From Flavobacterium sp. (lineage in GTDB: Bacteria > Bacteroidota > Bacteroidia > Flavobacteriales > Flavobacteriaceae), in NCBI RefSeq assembly GCF_027533505.1, contig NZ_JAPZUB010000009.1, forward strand, positions 1-46,208: a stretch of 46,208 bases of DNA, read 5' to 3'. The translations under genes were made by a program, and so were the position numbers. Positions 19,724 through 27,939 of this stretch are shown here, piece after piece. Positions within the stretch are counted from its first letter, which is position 1. Every line of letters starts with the position of its first letter. The notes under the pieces are model-generated. The model saw only the letters and a list, made by a program, of their open reading frames with translations, searched no databases and was not told where the DNA came from.

Positions 19724-21274
19724 TTATTCTTTAATCTCGCTTCCTTCTTCGTTAAAGAAACGGTATTCGAGGTACGTGTAAGCATCACGAGGTATGATTT
19801 TCACCCATTTTTTATGTTCGAAGAACCACTTCAAACGTAAAGATGGAAAACCTTTGGTAAGGTAGGCAGCCACAAAGGGATGGGCATTAAGCACCAACTT
19901 TTTTTGACTGTCTTTTAATCGTTCAATATCGGAAGCAATGCGGTCGATTAACAAAATGGGCGCATCGACTTCGCCTTGTGACCCCTGGCTAGGATCTTCT
20001 TCCTGTGTTTTAATGTTGACTTCAGGTCGCACCCGTTGTCGTGTAATTTGGACCAATCCGAATTTACTCGGTGGCAAAATTTTGTGTTTCGCTTTGTCGT
20101 CGCTCATTTCGGCTTTGAGATGATCATAGAGCACCTTGCGATTTTCAGGATTTTGCATGTCAATAAAATCAATCACAATAATCCCACCCATATCGCGCAG
20201 TCGCAACTGCCTCGCAATTTCTGTAGCAGCAATCAAATTGACTTCCATAGCGGTGCCTTCTTGACTGGTTGCTTTATTGGAGCGGTTGCCACTATTCACA
20301 TCGATGACATGGAGCGCTTCCGTATGTTCGATAATCAAATAGGCCCCTTTACTCATGGAAACTGTTTTCCCGAAGGAAGTTTTGATTTGTCGTTCAATAT
20401 GAAAACGTTCAAAAATCGGATGATCGACGGCTTGATAAAGCTTCACAATTTTTTGTTTCTCTGGCGCTATTTCGGCTAAATAGTCCTTGGTTTGTTGGTA
20501 CAACACTTCATCATCAACGGTGATTCCCGTGAAGGTATCGTTGAAAATGTCTCTAAGCATCGAAGAAACTTTGGTAAGTTCACTCAACACTTTCGACGGA
20601 TGATGTGCCGTAGGTAATCGTTTACACATTGCAATCCATCTGTTCATCAGATTTTGCAAGTCTTTTTCGAGTTCGGCTGTTGATTTGCCTTCGGCTACTG
20701 TTCTCACAATAACACCAAATCCTTTCGGTTTGACGGCGGTAACTAATTTTTTAAGTCGGTCTTTTTCTTCTCGTGAATTGATTTTTTGTGAAACCGAAAC
20801 CCGATCGGAGAACGGCACTAACACCAAATAACGTCCCGCAAACGACAGCTCAGAGCTGATCCGCGGTCCTTTGGTGGAAATGGGTTCTTTGACCACTTGA
20901 ACTAGTACCGATTGATTGGCGCTCAACACATCGGCGATGGCACCATTTTTATCAATCTCTTTTTCAAACGGAAAGTTTTTTAGGGAGAAATCTTTTAATT
21001 TACCTGTGCTTACAAGTTTAATGAATTTCAAATAAGAAGTGAGATTAGGTCCCAAATCGTGATAATGCAAAAAGGCATCTTTCTCGAATCCAACGTTAAC
21101 GAAGGCTGCGTTGAGTCCTGGGACTGGTTTTCGAATCTTGGCAATAAAAATATCGCCTACCAAAAACTGGCTTCGATCTTCTTCTTCTTTGTGTAATTCA
21201 ATGAGTTTTCCATCTTTTAATAAGGCAAAATCTACAGCATCGTCACCCTTTCGGATGATAAGTTCTTTATTCAT
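19724..21274 (-). CDS. rng: Ribonuclease G (Rne/Rng family)
   Basis: Endoribonuclease that cleaves single-stranded A/U-rich RNA and matures rRNA 5' ends. An S1-like domain is at about 35-120 (VGDIFIAKIRKPVPGLNAAFVNVGFEKDAFLH), then the RNase E/G catalytic core with HVIDVNSGN and IVIDFIDMQNPENR, which supply the two metal-binding aspartates. Start taken at 21274 (MNKELIIRKGDDAVDF, 516 residues); 13 extra in-frame residues upstream look unlike the family. The zinc-link CPxC between catalytic core and small domain is absent: after RQRVRPEVNIKT the sequence runs into an acidic loop. I recall the same in other flavobacterial homologues. It lies downstream of HU and the 30-residue basic protein. 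Confidence 0.92.
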   Translation of the reverse strand: MNKELIIRKGDDAVDFALLKDGKLIELHKEEEDRSQFLVGDIFIAKIRKPVPGLNAAFVNVGFEKDAFLHYHDLGPNLTSYLKFIKLVSTGKLKDFSLKNFPFEKEIDKNGAIADVLSANQSVLVQVVKEPISTKGPRISSELSFAGRYLVLVPFSDRVSVSQKINSREEKDRLKKLVTAVKPKGFGVIVRTVAEGKSTAELEKDLQNLMNRWIAMCKRLPTAHHPSKVLSELTKVSSMLRDIFNDTFTGITVDDEVLYQQTKDYLAEIAPEKQKIVKLYQAVDHPIFERFHIERQIKTSFGKTVSMSKGAYLIIEHTEALHVIDVNSGNRSNKATSQEGTAMEVNLIAATEIARQLRLRDMGGIIVIDFIDMQNPENRKVLYDHLKAEMSDDKAKHKILPPSKFGLVQITRQRVRPEVNIKTQEEDPSQGSQGEVDAPILLIDRIASDIERLKDSQKKLVLNAHPFVAAYLTKGFPSLRLKWFFEHKKWVKIIPRDAYTYLEYRFFNEEGSEIKE

Positions 21275-21474
21275 GATGTAAATTTTTATCCCGGAACAGG
21301 TCGAAAAGACCAATTTTAGGATGGATTAAACATTTATACAGGTTGTTTACCCGTTGGGAAAAATGAAAAAAAATTAACGATTGTTTAGGTTTGCAACGTA
21401 AAACAACCTAAAAAACAGTATTTTATTCGGATTTTTTTAAGTTTTTCCCGTAATTTCAAGGAACGTGTAAAAAG

Positions 21475-21500
21475 AAAAAAGTAGTTAAAAACTACTTTTT
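21475..21500 (-). terminator. Terminator of the HU/basic-protein unit
   Basis: An 11-bp stem (21476-21486 with 21490-21500, 3-nt loop) with T-rich flank on the minus strand. The stem overlaps the stop codon of the 30-residue protein. Confidence 0.7.
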
Positions 21501-21584
21501 CTTTTTATGACGGTTTGCTCTCGCTCTTTTCTTACGTTTATGCGTCGCAACCTTATGTCTTTTTCTTTTTTTACCGCTTGGCAT
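21492..21584 (-). CDS. 30-residue very basic protein, ribosomal-type
   Basis: A complete small frame too short for ordinary ORF calling. It begins MPSGKKRKRHKVATHKRKK and ends in four lysines before TAG; 20 of 30 residues are Lys, Arg or His. It starts 31 bp after the HU gene and ends in a terminator stem, so it is probably expressed with HU. Codons are clean and the order HU, this protein, rng is, to my recollection, conserved in Flavobacteriia. The composition suggests a small ribosomal or nucleic-acid-binding protein (compare bTHX); the exact identity is not established here. Confidence 0.75.
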   Translation of the reverse strand: MPSGKKRKRHKVATHKRKKRARANRHKKKK

Positions 21585-21615
21585 AGGTTAATTTGTTAGT
21601 GATTAATAAATATTT

Positions 21616-21909
21616 TTAGACTGTAACTTCAGTTTTAGCTTTTACACCTTCAACAAATACTTTAGCTGGCTTAAAGGCAGGAATGTTATGGGCTGGAATT
21701 TTGATGGTAGTATTTTTGGAAATATTTCTACCTGTTTTCTCTGCTCTTGTTTTGATGATGAAGCTACCGAATCCTCTTAGGTATACATTGTCTCCGTTCT
21801 CTAATGAAGCCTTTACTTCTTCCATCAATGCTTCTACAGTAGATTGAACATCTCCTTTTTCAAGACCTAATTTCTCTGAAATCTTCGCTACGATATCTGC
21901 TTTCGTCAT
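21616..21909 (-). CDS. hup: HU family DNA-binding protein
   Basis: Histone-like dimeric DNA-bending protein, 97 residues. It begins MTKADIVAKISEKLGLEKGDVQSTVEALM (the helical dimerisation half) and has GDNVYLRGFGSFIIKTRAEKTGRN, the beta-arm signature, with the DNA-intercalating proline region IPAHNIPAFKPAK. Promoter signals lie about 45 bp upstream (-7 box 21952-21959). It is the first gene of a minus-strand unit including the 30-residue basic protein. Which HU/IHF paralogue this is cannot be settled. Confidence 0.94.
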   Translation of the reverse strand: MTKADIVAKISEKLGLEKGDVQSTVEALMEEVKASLENGDNVYLRGFGSFIIKTRAEKTGRNISKNTTIKIPAHNIPAFKPAKVFVEGVKAKTEVTV

Positions 21910-21951
21910 TTTCTTTCGTATTTAATAATTATGTGTAAATTTTTGAGAGTG

Positions 21952-21959
21952 CAAATATA
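21952..21959 (-). promoter_or_regulatory. Promoter of the HU gene
   Basis: TATATTTG on the minus strand with a TTG at 21983-21981, a 21-nt spacing: a good match to the flavobacterial promoter. Confidence 0.65.
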
Positions 21960-22017
21960 GGAATTAAAAAAACAAATTTTCAAGTATAATCTATTAAAAT
22001 TTAAATACATAAAGTTA

Positions 22018-22025
22018 TACTTTTG
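22018..22025 (+). promoter_or_regulatory. -7 box of mutY
   Basis: TACTTTTG matches TAnnTTTG 17 bp before the mutY ATG; no clear -33 element. Confidence 0.45.
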
Positions 22026-22042
22026 TTAAACTCAAATTATTC

Positions 22043-23074
22043 ATGGAATTTACTAACTCACTATTACTTTGGTATTTAGAAAACCAACGCGATCTCCCTT
22101 GGCGTCAAACACGCGACCCTTATTGTATTTGGCTCTCAGAAATCATGTTGCAACAAACCCGTGTCGCGCAAGCCACCCCTTATTATTTACGCTTTCTTGA
22201 AGCCTTCCCCTCGGTAGTCGATTTGGCCGAAGCCTCGGAAGAACAAGTTCTTAAATTATGGCAAGGACTTGGTTATTACTCTCGAGCCAGGAACCTTCAT
22301 TATACCGCCAAACAAGTTGCCAATGATTACCAAGGCCAATTTCCTAAAAGCTATCACGAACTCCTAAAACTCAAAGGCATCGGAGCCTATACCGCTGCTG
22401 CTATTGCATCTATTGCGTTTGACGAACCCGTAGCCGTCGTCGATGGAAATGTTTATCGGGTATTGGCACGCTTTTTTGGGATTGAAACCGATATCGCCGC
22501 TACTGCCGCTCAAAAAGAATTTTCGGCCTTAGCCAATACACTTTTGGACCCCAAGCGCCCCGCTCAATTCAATCAAGCGCTTATGGAATTTGGCGCCATG
22601 CAATGTACACCCAAAAATCCGTATTGCCACCAATGTCCCCTTCAGTGGAGCTGTGTGGCTTATCGTGATCAAAAAGTAAATGAATTGCCCGTAAAAACAA
22701 AAAAAACAAAAATAACCAACCGCTATTTCCATTACCTTGTTTTTGAAGACCCTCAACGTAAGATTTTGCTTGAAAAAAGAACCGAAAAAGGAATATGGCA
22801 CAACCTCTACCAATTTCCTTTAATTGAAACCCCGTCCCCCATCTCTTGGGAGGATTTACAACAAAAAATTACATCCATTTGGCCCAGTGAAACGATAAAT
22901 TCTATAGTTGAAATAAATAAAACAACTATTTTACACAAACTTTCTCATCAAAATTTGTACATTCGTTTTTACAAGATTAGTATTAATAAAGAATTGGTGG
23001 AAGGTGTTTCCAGAGAATCACTCGAAGATTACCCGTTTCCAATTGTAATTTATAATTTTATTAAGACGTATTAG
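22043..23074 (+). CDS. mutY: A/G-specific adenine DNA glycosylase
   Basis: Base-excision repair enzyme removing adenine mispaired with 8-oxoguanine. Visible are the catalytic-helix motif SEIMLQQTRV (Glu), the helix-hairpin-helix LLKLKGIGAYTAAAIASIAF, VVDGNVYRVLAR with the catalytic Asp, and the iron-sulfur cluster CTPKNPYCHQCPLQWSC (C-x6-C-x2-C-x5-C). The C-terminal 120 residues form the NUDIX-like 8-oxoG recognition domain. Length 343 is normal. It is followed 45 bp later by ssb with its own promoter; mutY-ssb-gld order is typical of gliding flavobacteria. Confidence 0.95.
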   Translation: MEFTNSLLLWYLENQRDLPWRQTRDPYCIWLSEIMLQQTRVAQATPYYLRFLEAFPSVVDLAEASEEQVLKLWQGLGYYSRARNLHYTAKQVANDYQGQFPKSYHELLKLKGIGAYTAAAIASIAFDEPVAVVDGNVYRVLARFFGIETDIAATAAQKEFSALANTLLDPKRPAQFNQALMEFGAMQCTPKNPYCHQCPLQWSCVAYRDQKVNELPVKTKKTKITNRYFHYLVFEDPQRKILLEKRTEKGIWHNLYQFPLIETPSPISWEDLQQKITSIWPSETINSIVEINKTTILHKLSHQNLYIRFYKISINKELVEGVSRESLEDYPFPIVIYNFIKTY

Positions 23075-23085
23075 GTATTAATTCG

Positions 23086-23093
23086 TATTTTTG
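23086..23093 (+). promoter_or_regulatory. -7 box of ssb
   Basis: TATTTTTG (followed by C, as in many flavobacterial promoters) 26 bp before the ssb ATG. Confidence 0.5.
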
Positions 23094-23119
23094 CGTGATA
23101 TAAACACGCCAATTTAATT

Positions 23120-23551
23120 ATGAACGGGACACTTAACAAAGTTATGCTGATTGGTCATCTGGGGGATGATGTTAAAATGCACTATTTCGAAGGCGGTAAT
23201 TGCATTGGACGCTTTCCATTAGCTACAAATGAGATTTATATCAATAAATCCACTAACGAAAAAATTACATCAACCGAATGGCACAATTTGGTTGTACGTA
23301 ACAAAGCAGCGGAAATCTGCGAACGCTTTTTATCCAAAGGCGATAAAATTTATGTCGAAGGGCGTATCAAATCGCGTCAATGGACAACCGAGGAGGGTAT
23401 TACTAAATACACTACTGAAATTCAGGTGACTGAGTTTACATTTCTAAATGTGAAAAAAGATTTAGAAAGTCGTGCGGTACCCAACCACGAACCTAGAAAT
23501 GCTAGCTATGAAACGCCAAGCTCGCATGTTGAAAACGACATGCCTTTCTAA
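23120..23551 (+). CDS. ssb: Single-stranded DNA-binding protein
   Basis: OB-fold protein that coats single-stranded DNA in replication, recombination and repair. It begins MNGTLNKVMLIGHLGDDVKMHY and has the typical STEWHNLVVRNKAAEICERFLSKGDKIYVEGRIKSRQW core. The last residues, ENDMPF, are the acidic tip that binds partner proteins. Length 143. Promoter at 23086; a long imperfect hairpin lies about 45 bp downstream. Confidence 0.95.
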   Translation: MNGTLNKVMLIGHLGDDVKMHYFEGGNCIGRFPLATNEIYINKSTNEKITSTEWHNLVVRNKAAEICERFLSKGDKIYVEGRIKSRQWTTEEGITKYTTEIQVTEFTFLNVKKDLESRAVPNHEPRNASYETPSSHVENDMPF

Positions 23552-23594
23552 ACCACTCCTTTTTAATGTTTTGCATTAAAAGGTATAAAAATCA

Positions 23595-23679
23595 AACTGC
23601 AATTGCTTCTTGGATTATGTTCTGCCTAGCGAGAATATAATTTTGTTTCTACAAAACAAACCAAAAAGCAATTGCAGTT
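23595..23679. repeat. 85-bp inverted-repeat element between ssb and gldD
   Basis: Arms AACTGCAATTGCTT (23595-23608) and its complement (23666-23679) are perfect, extend by four more pairs after one mismatch, and enclose a loop with a small inner hairpin (TTTTGT/ACAAAA, 23641-23656). A T-run follows on the plus strand, so it may terminate ssb transcription. The large loop is unusual for a plain terminator; a small RNA or MITE remnant is possible. Nothing else is seen in 23552-23840. Confidence 0.5.
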
Positions 23680-23840
23680 CTTTTTTATTCACCCTAATCG
23701 GTTGATGTCGCTCTGTATTTTCAACGAACACTTTCTTTTACAAAATAATACAATTAGCCTTGCGTTAACCCCTTTGATAAAAAGAACAAATTGTCACAGC
23801 GAAATGATACCTTTGTACACCTTTTAATTTTAATCATCGA

Positions 23841-24434
23841 ATGAAACACCATAACTTCATTTTCTCTGCGCAATATCGCTCGTATCGCTTCGGCTTTTTA
23901 ATGGTATTCCTTTTATTTTGTGCTGCGAGTTGCAAAGAAGAAATCATTCCAAAACCCCCCGGACATTTGCGTTTAGAATATCCAATGGCGGCGTATACTC
24001 CCTATAATGGCCCATGTCCTTTTTCATTTGCTCGAAACAAAGAAGCGCAAATCAAAGAAAAAGGCGACTGCACGTTTACGATTACGTATCCCAAAATGAA
24101 GGCAACGCTATTTCTTACGTATAAACCGATTCAAGGGAATTTAGAACAATTATTACGCGATACTCAGAAACTAACCTACAAACATGTCATCAAAGCCGAC
24201 AATATACTGGAACAACCTTTTATGAACGCCAAAGACAAAGTGTATGGCATGTTTTACCGCGTGGGAGGGAATGCTGCTACCAATGCACAATTCTATGTAA
24301 CCGACAGTACCCGCCATTTTTTAAGTGGCTCTATGTATTTTTATGCGCGCCCTAATTTTGACTCCATTATGCCTGCGGCCGATTACATTAAAAATGATAT
24401 GCAATCTTTGATGGAGTCGTTGAAATGGAAATAA
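23841..24434 (+). CDS. gldD: Gliding motility lipoprotein GldD
   Basis: Lipoprotein required for gliding and T9SS function in Flavobacterium. It has a signal sequence with lipobox AASC (Cys31) and the start of the mature GldD (IPKPPGHLRLEYPMAAYTPYNGPCPFSF), with conserved later motifs (YGMFYRVGGNAATNAQFYVTDS, FLSGSMYFYARPNFDSIMP). Length 197 is normal. In F. johnsoniae it is co-transcribed with gldE, which precedes it; here only 289 bp separate it from ssb, so gldE is not at this locus. Confidence 0.92.
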   Translation: MKHHNFIFSAQYRSYRFGFLMVFLLFCAASCKEEIIPKPPGHLRLEYPMAAYTPYNGPCPFSFARNKEAQIKEKGDCTFTITYPKMKATLFLTYKPIQGNLEQLLRDTQKLTYKHVIKADNILEQPFMNAKDKVYGMFYRVGGNAATNAQFYVTDSTRHFLSGSMYFYARPNFDSIMPAADYIKNDMQSLMESLKWK

Positions 24435-24436
24435 AA

Positions 24437-24465
24437 AAAAGGATTCCAGTAGAAATGGAATCCTT
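24437..24465 (-). terminator. Terminator of the HMA lipoprotein gene
   Basis: A 10-bp perfect stem (24439-24448 with 24456-24465), followed on the minus strand by T8. It lies between the convergent gldD and HMA genes; on the plus strand there is no T-run. Confidence 0.75.
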
Positions 24466-24490
24466 GAGTTGAATATAATTAAGTAAGTTG

Positions 24491-24865
24491 TTAACTTTTT
24501 TTAGCCACTTTCATATCGGTGACTTTGTAGGTTTTGCCATCAGCGCAGGATTCGATTGCCGATTTTAATTCGGAACCCGAAAGTTGGTCCGCATCAAAAT
24601 TCACGACCGCTTTTTTGGTTTCAAAATCAACTTTTGCCTCTTGAACCCCGGGCATCTCTACGAGCTTTTCTTCAATCGTTTTGGCACACCCAATGGCACA
24701 AGTCATTCCATCAATTTGCAAAGAAGCGGTCTCTGGTTTAACAGCAGGCGCTTTGGTGGCGCTGGCAACTTCTTTTCCATTTGGAGCCGCAGCGGTCTCT
24801 TGTTTGCAAGCGGTTAATGTCAAAACCATAGCCGCTAGAATACTAAATGCAGATGTTATTTTCAT
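24491..24865 (-). CDS. Heavy-metal-associated (HMA) domain lipoprotein
   Basis: Small periplasm-facing metal-binding protein, 124 residues from the ATG at 24865 (MKITSAFSILAAMVLTLTAC; an upstream ATG adds seven residues without sense). Lipobox cysteine at 20, an Ala/Pro-rich linker, then a single HMA fold with GMTCAIGCAKTIEEKL (Cys56, Cys60), a variant of GMTCxxC with an extra residue that is common in flavobacteria. Copper or a similar soft metal is the likely ligand. No metal transporter is adjacent, so its partner is unknown. Confidence 0.85.
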   Translation of the reverse strand: MKITSAFSILAAMVLTLTACKQETAAAPNGKEVASATKAPAVKPETASLQIDGMTCAIGCAKTIEEKLVEMPGVQEAKVDFETKKAVVNFDADQLSGSELKSAIESCADGKTYKVTDMKVAKKS

Positions 24866-24958
24866 GGTTATTCCTTTGAATTGCAAACAAAAATAAATTT
24901 TTTTTTATACGAGCATTCATAAAATAATCCCAATTTTGCAAACCTTAACATCTTTGCT

Positions 24959-25825
24959 ATGACCCAACAACAAGTAAAATGGTTATTCCTCATTATCCTA
25001 GCGCTCACATGGGGAAGTTCCTTTATTTTGATAAAAAGAGGATTGTTGGGCTTGTCGCCTCTCCAATTGGGGGCGGCTCGAATCGTGTTTTCTGCCCTTT
25101 TTTTACTCTTAATCGGATTCCAAAGTTTGAAAGATATTCGCCACTATCAATGGAAGTATATTGCACTCACTTCGTTATTTGGAACCTTTATACCCGCTTT
25201 CCTTTTTGCCATTGCACAAACACAAATCAGCAGTGCAGTAAGTTCCATACTAAATTCATTAACTCCTCTAAACACGCTTATTTTAGGAGCGCTAGCCTTT
25301 GGTCTTACGTTCAAACGTAGTCAAATTTTTGGTGTTGTCATCGGATTTTCAGGAACGCTACTACTCATTATTGATGGAGCGCTTTCACACCCCAATCAAA
25401 ATTATATGTACACCGTATTGGTGCTTATTGCCTCGCTTTGTTACGCGACCAATGTGAATTTAATCAAAAAACACCTTTCCGATGTGAAACCGTTAAGCAT
25501 AACAACCGGTAACTTTTTGGTCATGCTATTCCCCGCATTTGCGATACTTTGGAGTACTAATATTCAGGAAATTATTACGTCGCCTGCCACCCAAGAAGCG
25601 TTGCTTTATATCATGATTTTGGGCGTGATTGGAACAGGAATAGCCAACATTCTTTTTTACAAATTAATTCAAATCTCCTCACCTGTTTTTGCCACTTCGG
25701 TAACCTATTTAATTCCTGTGGTTGCTGTGTGTTGGGGTATGGTTGATGGCGAAAAATTAACCGCAGTTCAGGGCATTGGGGCACTGATCATATTGATTGG
25801 TGTTTACCTTTCGAGTAAAAAATAA
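24959..25825 (+). CDS. EamA/DMT superfamily permease
   Basis: Inner-membrane drug/metabolite transporter-type protein of 288 residues with about ten hydrophobic segments arranged as two EamA repeats. It begins WLFLIILALTWGSSFILIKRGL, the family's usual first helix, and ends in a GIGALIILIGVYLSSKK tail. Substrate cannot be predicted. Monocistronic, with a hairpin terminator directly after the stop. Confidence 0.88.
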   Translation: MTQQQVKWLFLIILALTWGSSFILIKRGLLGLSPLQLGAARIVFSALFLLLIGFQSLKDIRHYQWKYIALTSLFGTFIPAFLFAIAQTQISSAVSSILNSLTPLNTLILGALAFGLTFKRSQIFGVVIGFSGTLLLIIDGALSHPNQNYMYTVLVLIASLCYATNVNLIKKHLSDVKPLSITTGNFLVMLFPAFAILWSTNIQEIITSPATQEALLYIMILGVIGTGIANILFYKLIQISSPVFATSVTYLIPVVAVCWGMVDGEKLTAVQGIGALIILIGVYLSSKK

Positions 25826-25826
25826 A

Positions 25827-25855
25827 AAGGCTGCTCCTAAGAACAGCCTTCTTTA
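25827..25855. terminator. Terminator between the DMT permease and M16 genes
   Basis: AAGGCTG (25827-25833) pairs with CAGCCTT (25844-25850), with A's before and T-rich sequence after. It can serve both convergent genes. Confidence 0.65.
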
Positions 25856-25871
25856 TATACAAGCCTTTAGC

Positions 25872-27929
25872 TTATTGAAAATCAGCGTCAGAAACTCCTT
25901 CGTTGATTTTTACATCTGAAACTTTAATTTCTAAATCACGTCCTCCTTGAGAAAGCACAATGATGTAAGGCACTTTAACTCCTTTTACATCTTTGTAATC
26001 CGATAATAAAATGGAAGAGGTCATTTGCTGGCCATTGCGCTCTTGTGTTGTGGTTGAACCCACACGCAATCCCGTTTTCACATCGTAGTAATAAATTGTT
26101 TTACCACTTTTCAATGCATAGGCATCCACGCCATTAAACGGTTCGATTCCGTCTAAAACTACATCGGTTTTCTTAGCCAAGCCCAACTCTTCAAAGGTAC
26201 CCGCCAATGCTTTTTTCTCAGCAAATTCTTCAGCGGTCATCTCTTTTTTCTGCCCTTGACCTGCAGAATACCCTGACTTATCGCCAATGACTTGTTTAGA
26301 CAACTCCATCATTCCTGTAAGTTCTAATTTCATTAACGTACGTCCTTTGCTGTCTTTTTTAGAAATATATGCCAACGGAGCGGGAGCACCTTCAATCTCT
26401 GAAGTCCCATTTACGGCGATCGATTTTACCCCCATAACTGCTTTTTCACCTCCAATGGCGGCCATGTATTTATCCAAAACCGTTTTTACCGTTACCCCAG
26501 CAGGCACTGGCATTTTCATTTTTGGCTTCTCCGTTGGGTTACCAAACTTATCAAAGAAGAACATTGGAATTTTCAACTTTTCTAAAGCTGGTACAACTTC
26601 TGCGGCTTTCCCTGTAATAATAATACGTAAGTTATCGGCCAATACATATTTATTCATAACACGCATCACATCTTCTGCAGTTACGGCCTCAATATTTTTG
26701 ATGTAATTTTCATAAAAATCGGCAGGTAAACTCTCCGTTTCAATATTTAAGGCATAACGTGCAACCGTTTGCGGCTTTTCAACTTGCATAACGAAACGAC
26801 CAATATAACCGGCTTTTACATTGCGAAGTGCCTCATCGGTTACTTTCTCGGTGCGAATACGTTTGATTTCTTTCATGATTTCAACCACAGCACTATCGGT
26901 AACCGAATTACGTACTTGGGTATTTGCTTTGAATTTGCTCATCATGTACTTATTAGAGCCTACATTGGAGCGGGCGCCATACGTCCAACCATGGGCTTCA
27001 CGCAAATTCATGTTTAAATAACTATTAAAATCACCTCCCAACACTTGATTCGCTACGATAACAGGGAAAAAGTCAGGATCAGACAATTTTAAATTTACGG
27101 TATTTACTACTGAAATCTCTGATTGCACTGCGTTGGGCATATCGACAAAATTGATTTGCGTATACTGAACATTGCTAGGCTGCGTATACGAAACCGCAGG
27201 TGCTGTAGCTTTAGTCCATGAGCCAAACAACTTTTCGACTAACTTTTTAGTTTCTTTAAATTTTACATCCCCAATAATAACCAAATACGCACGAGAAGGC
27301 ACAAAATAGGTCACATAATTTTTCTTAATATCATCTAAGGTTACATTTTTAATTGTTTCCTCTGATAAATATTCTCCCGCGGGATGATTTTTGCTATACA
27401 CCAATACATTTTCAACACGTCCAGCTACTGCGGGCACACTCTTCTCTTGTGTTTTTAATCCTTCGATTAATTTATCGCGTTCTTTTTCAAACTCTTCTTG
27501 CGTGAAATTGGGCATCAAAGATCCTTCGGCCATCAATTCTAAAATGCGCTTAGAATATTTGGATAAACCACTAGCATAAGCGCCACTAGAGCTGAAACTA
27601 ATGTCGGCTCCCAAAAAGTCAACTTCTTCATTGAACGCATCTTTTGGCGTTTTGGTTGAACCCATTCCCATCAAACTGCTGGTCAAATCGTCAACGCCTT
27701 TTTTATCGCCTTCAGCGTAAGGAGCATTGTCTATAGTCAAACTAAAAGACACACGTGGTAATTTGTGGTCCTCTACTACCATGACCTTTAACCCGTTGGG
27801 AAGTGTGAACGTTTCTGGTTTTTTGATGCTAATTTTAGGTGCCGGTCCAGGCTGTGGTTGGGGTCTGTCTTGTGCTTGCATAATGAATGTCAGAAACAAG
27901 CCTGATAAAAGTATAATAGATTTTCTCAT
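25872..27929 (-). CDS. M16 family peptidase-like protein lacking the zinc motif
   Basis: Exported M16 (pitrilysin/insulinase) homologue of 685 residues: signal peptide MRKSIILLSGLFLTFIMQAQ, two M16 domains, then an extra C-terminal beta region (about 480-685) resembling outer-membrane lipoprotein-type folds. At the place of HxxEH it reads VDDLTSSLMGMG, so it should not bind catalytic zinc. The gene begins 10 bp after the stop of the active M16 protein, in the same direction; active/inactive pairs in family M16B form heterodimers, which is the likely arrangement here. Confidence 0.88.
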   Translation of the reverse strand: MRKSIILLSGLFLTFIMQAQDRPQPQPGPAPKISIKKPETFTLPNGLKVMVVEDHKLPRVSFSLTIDNAPYAEGDKKGVDDLTSSLMGMGSTKTPKDAFNEEVDFLGADISFSSSGAYASGLSKYSKRILELMAEGSLMPNFTQEEFEKERDKLIEGLKTQEKSVPAVAGRVENVLVYSKNHPAGEYLSEETIKNVTLDDIKKNYVTYFVPSRAYLVIIGDVKFKETKKLVEKLFGSWTKATAPAVSYTQPSNVQYTQINFVDMPNAVQSEISVVNTVNLKLSDPDFFPVIVANQVLGGDFNSYLNMNLREAHGWTYGARSNVGSNKYMMSKFKANTQVRNSVTDSAVVEIMKEIKRIRTEKVTDEALRNVKAGYIGRFVMQVEKPQTVARYALNIETESLPADFYENYIKNIEAVTAEDVMRVMNKYVLADNLRIIITGKAAEVVPALEKLKIPMFFFDKFGNPTEKPKMKMPVPAGVTVKTVLDKYMAAIGGEKAVMGVKSIAVNGTSEIEGAPAPLAYISKKDSKGRTLMKLELTGMMELSKQVIGDKSGYSAGQGQKKEMTAEEFAEKKALAGTFEELGLAKKTDVVLDGIEPFNGVDAYALKSGKTIYYYDVKTGLRVGSTTTQERNGQQMTSSILLSDYKDVKGVKVPYIIVLSQGGRDLEIKVSDVKINEGVSDADFQ

Positions 27930-27939
27930 GATGATTCAA

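Noticed and set aside
19566..19781. 71-residue plus-strand frame after pbpC
   Set aside because: Lies over the structured repeat, the terminator and the rng 3' end; Arg/Ser-rich chance frame.
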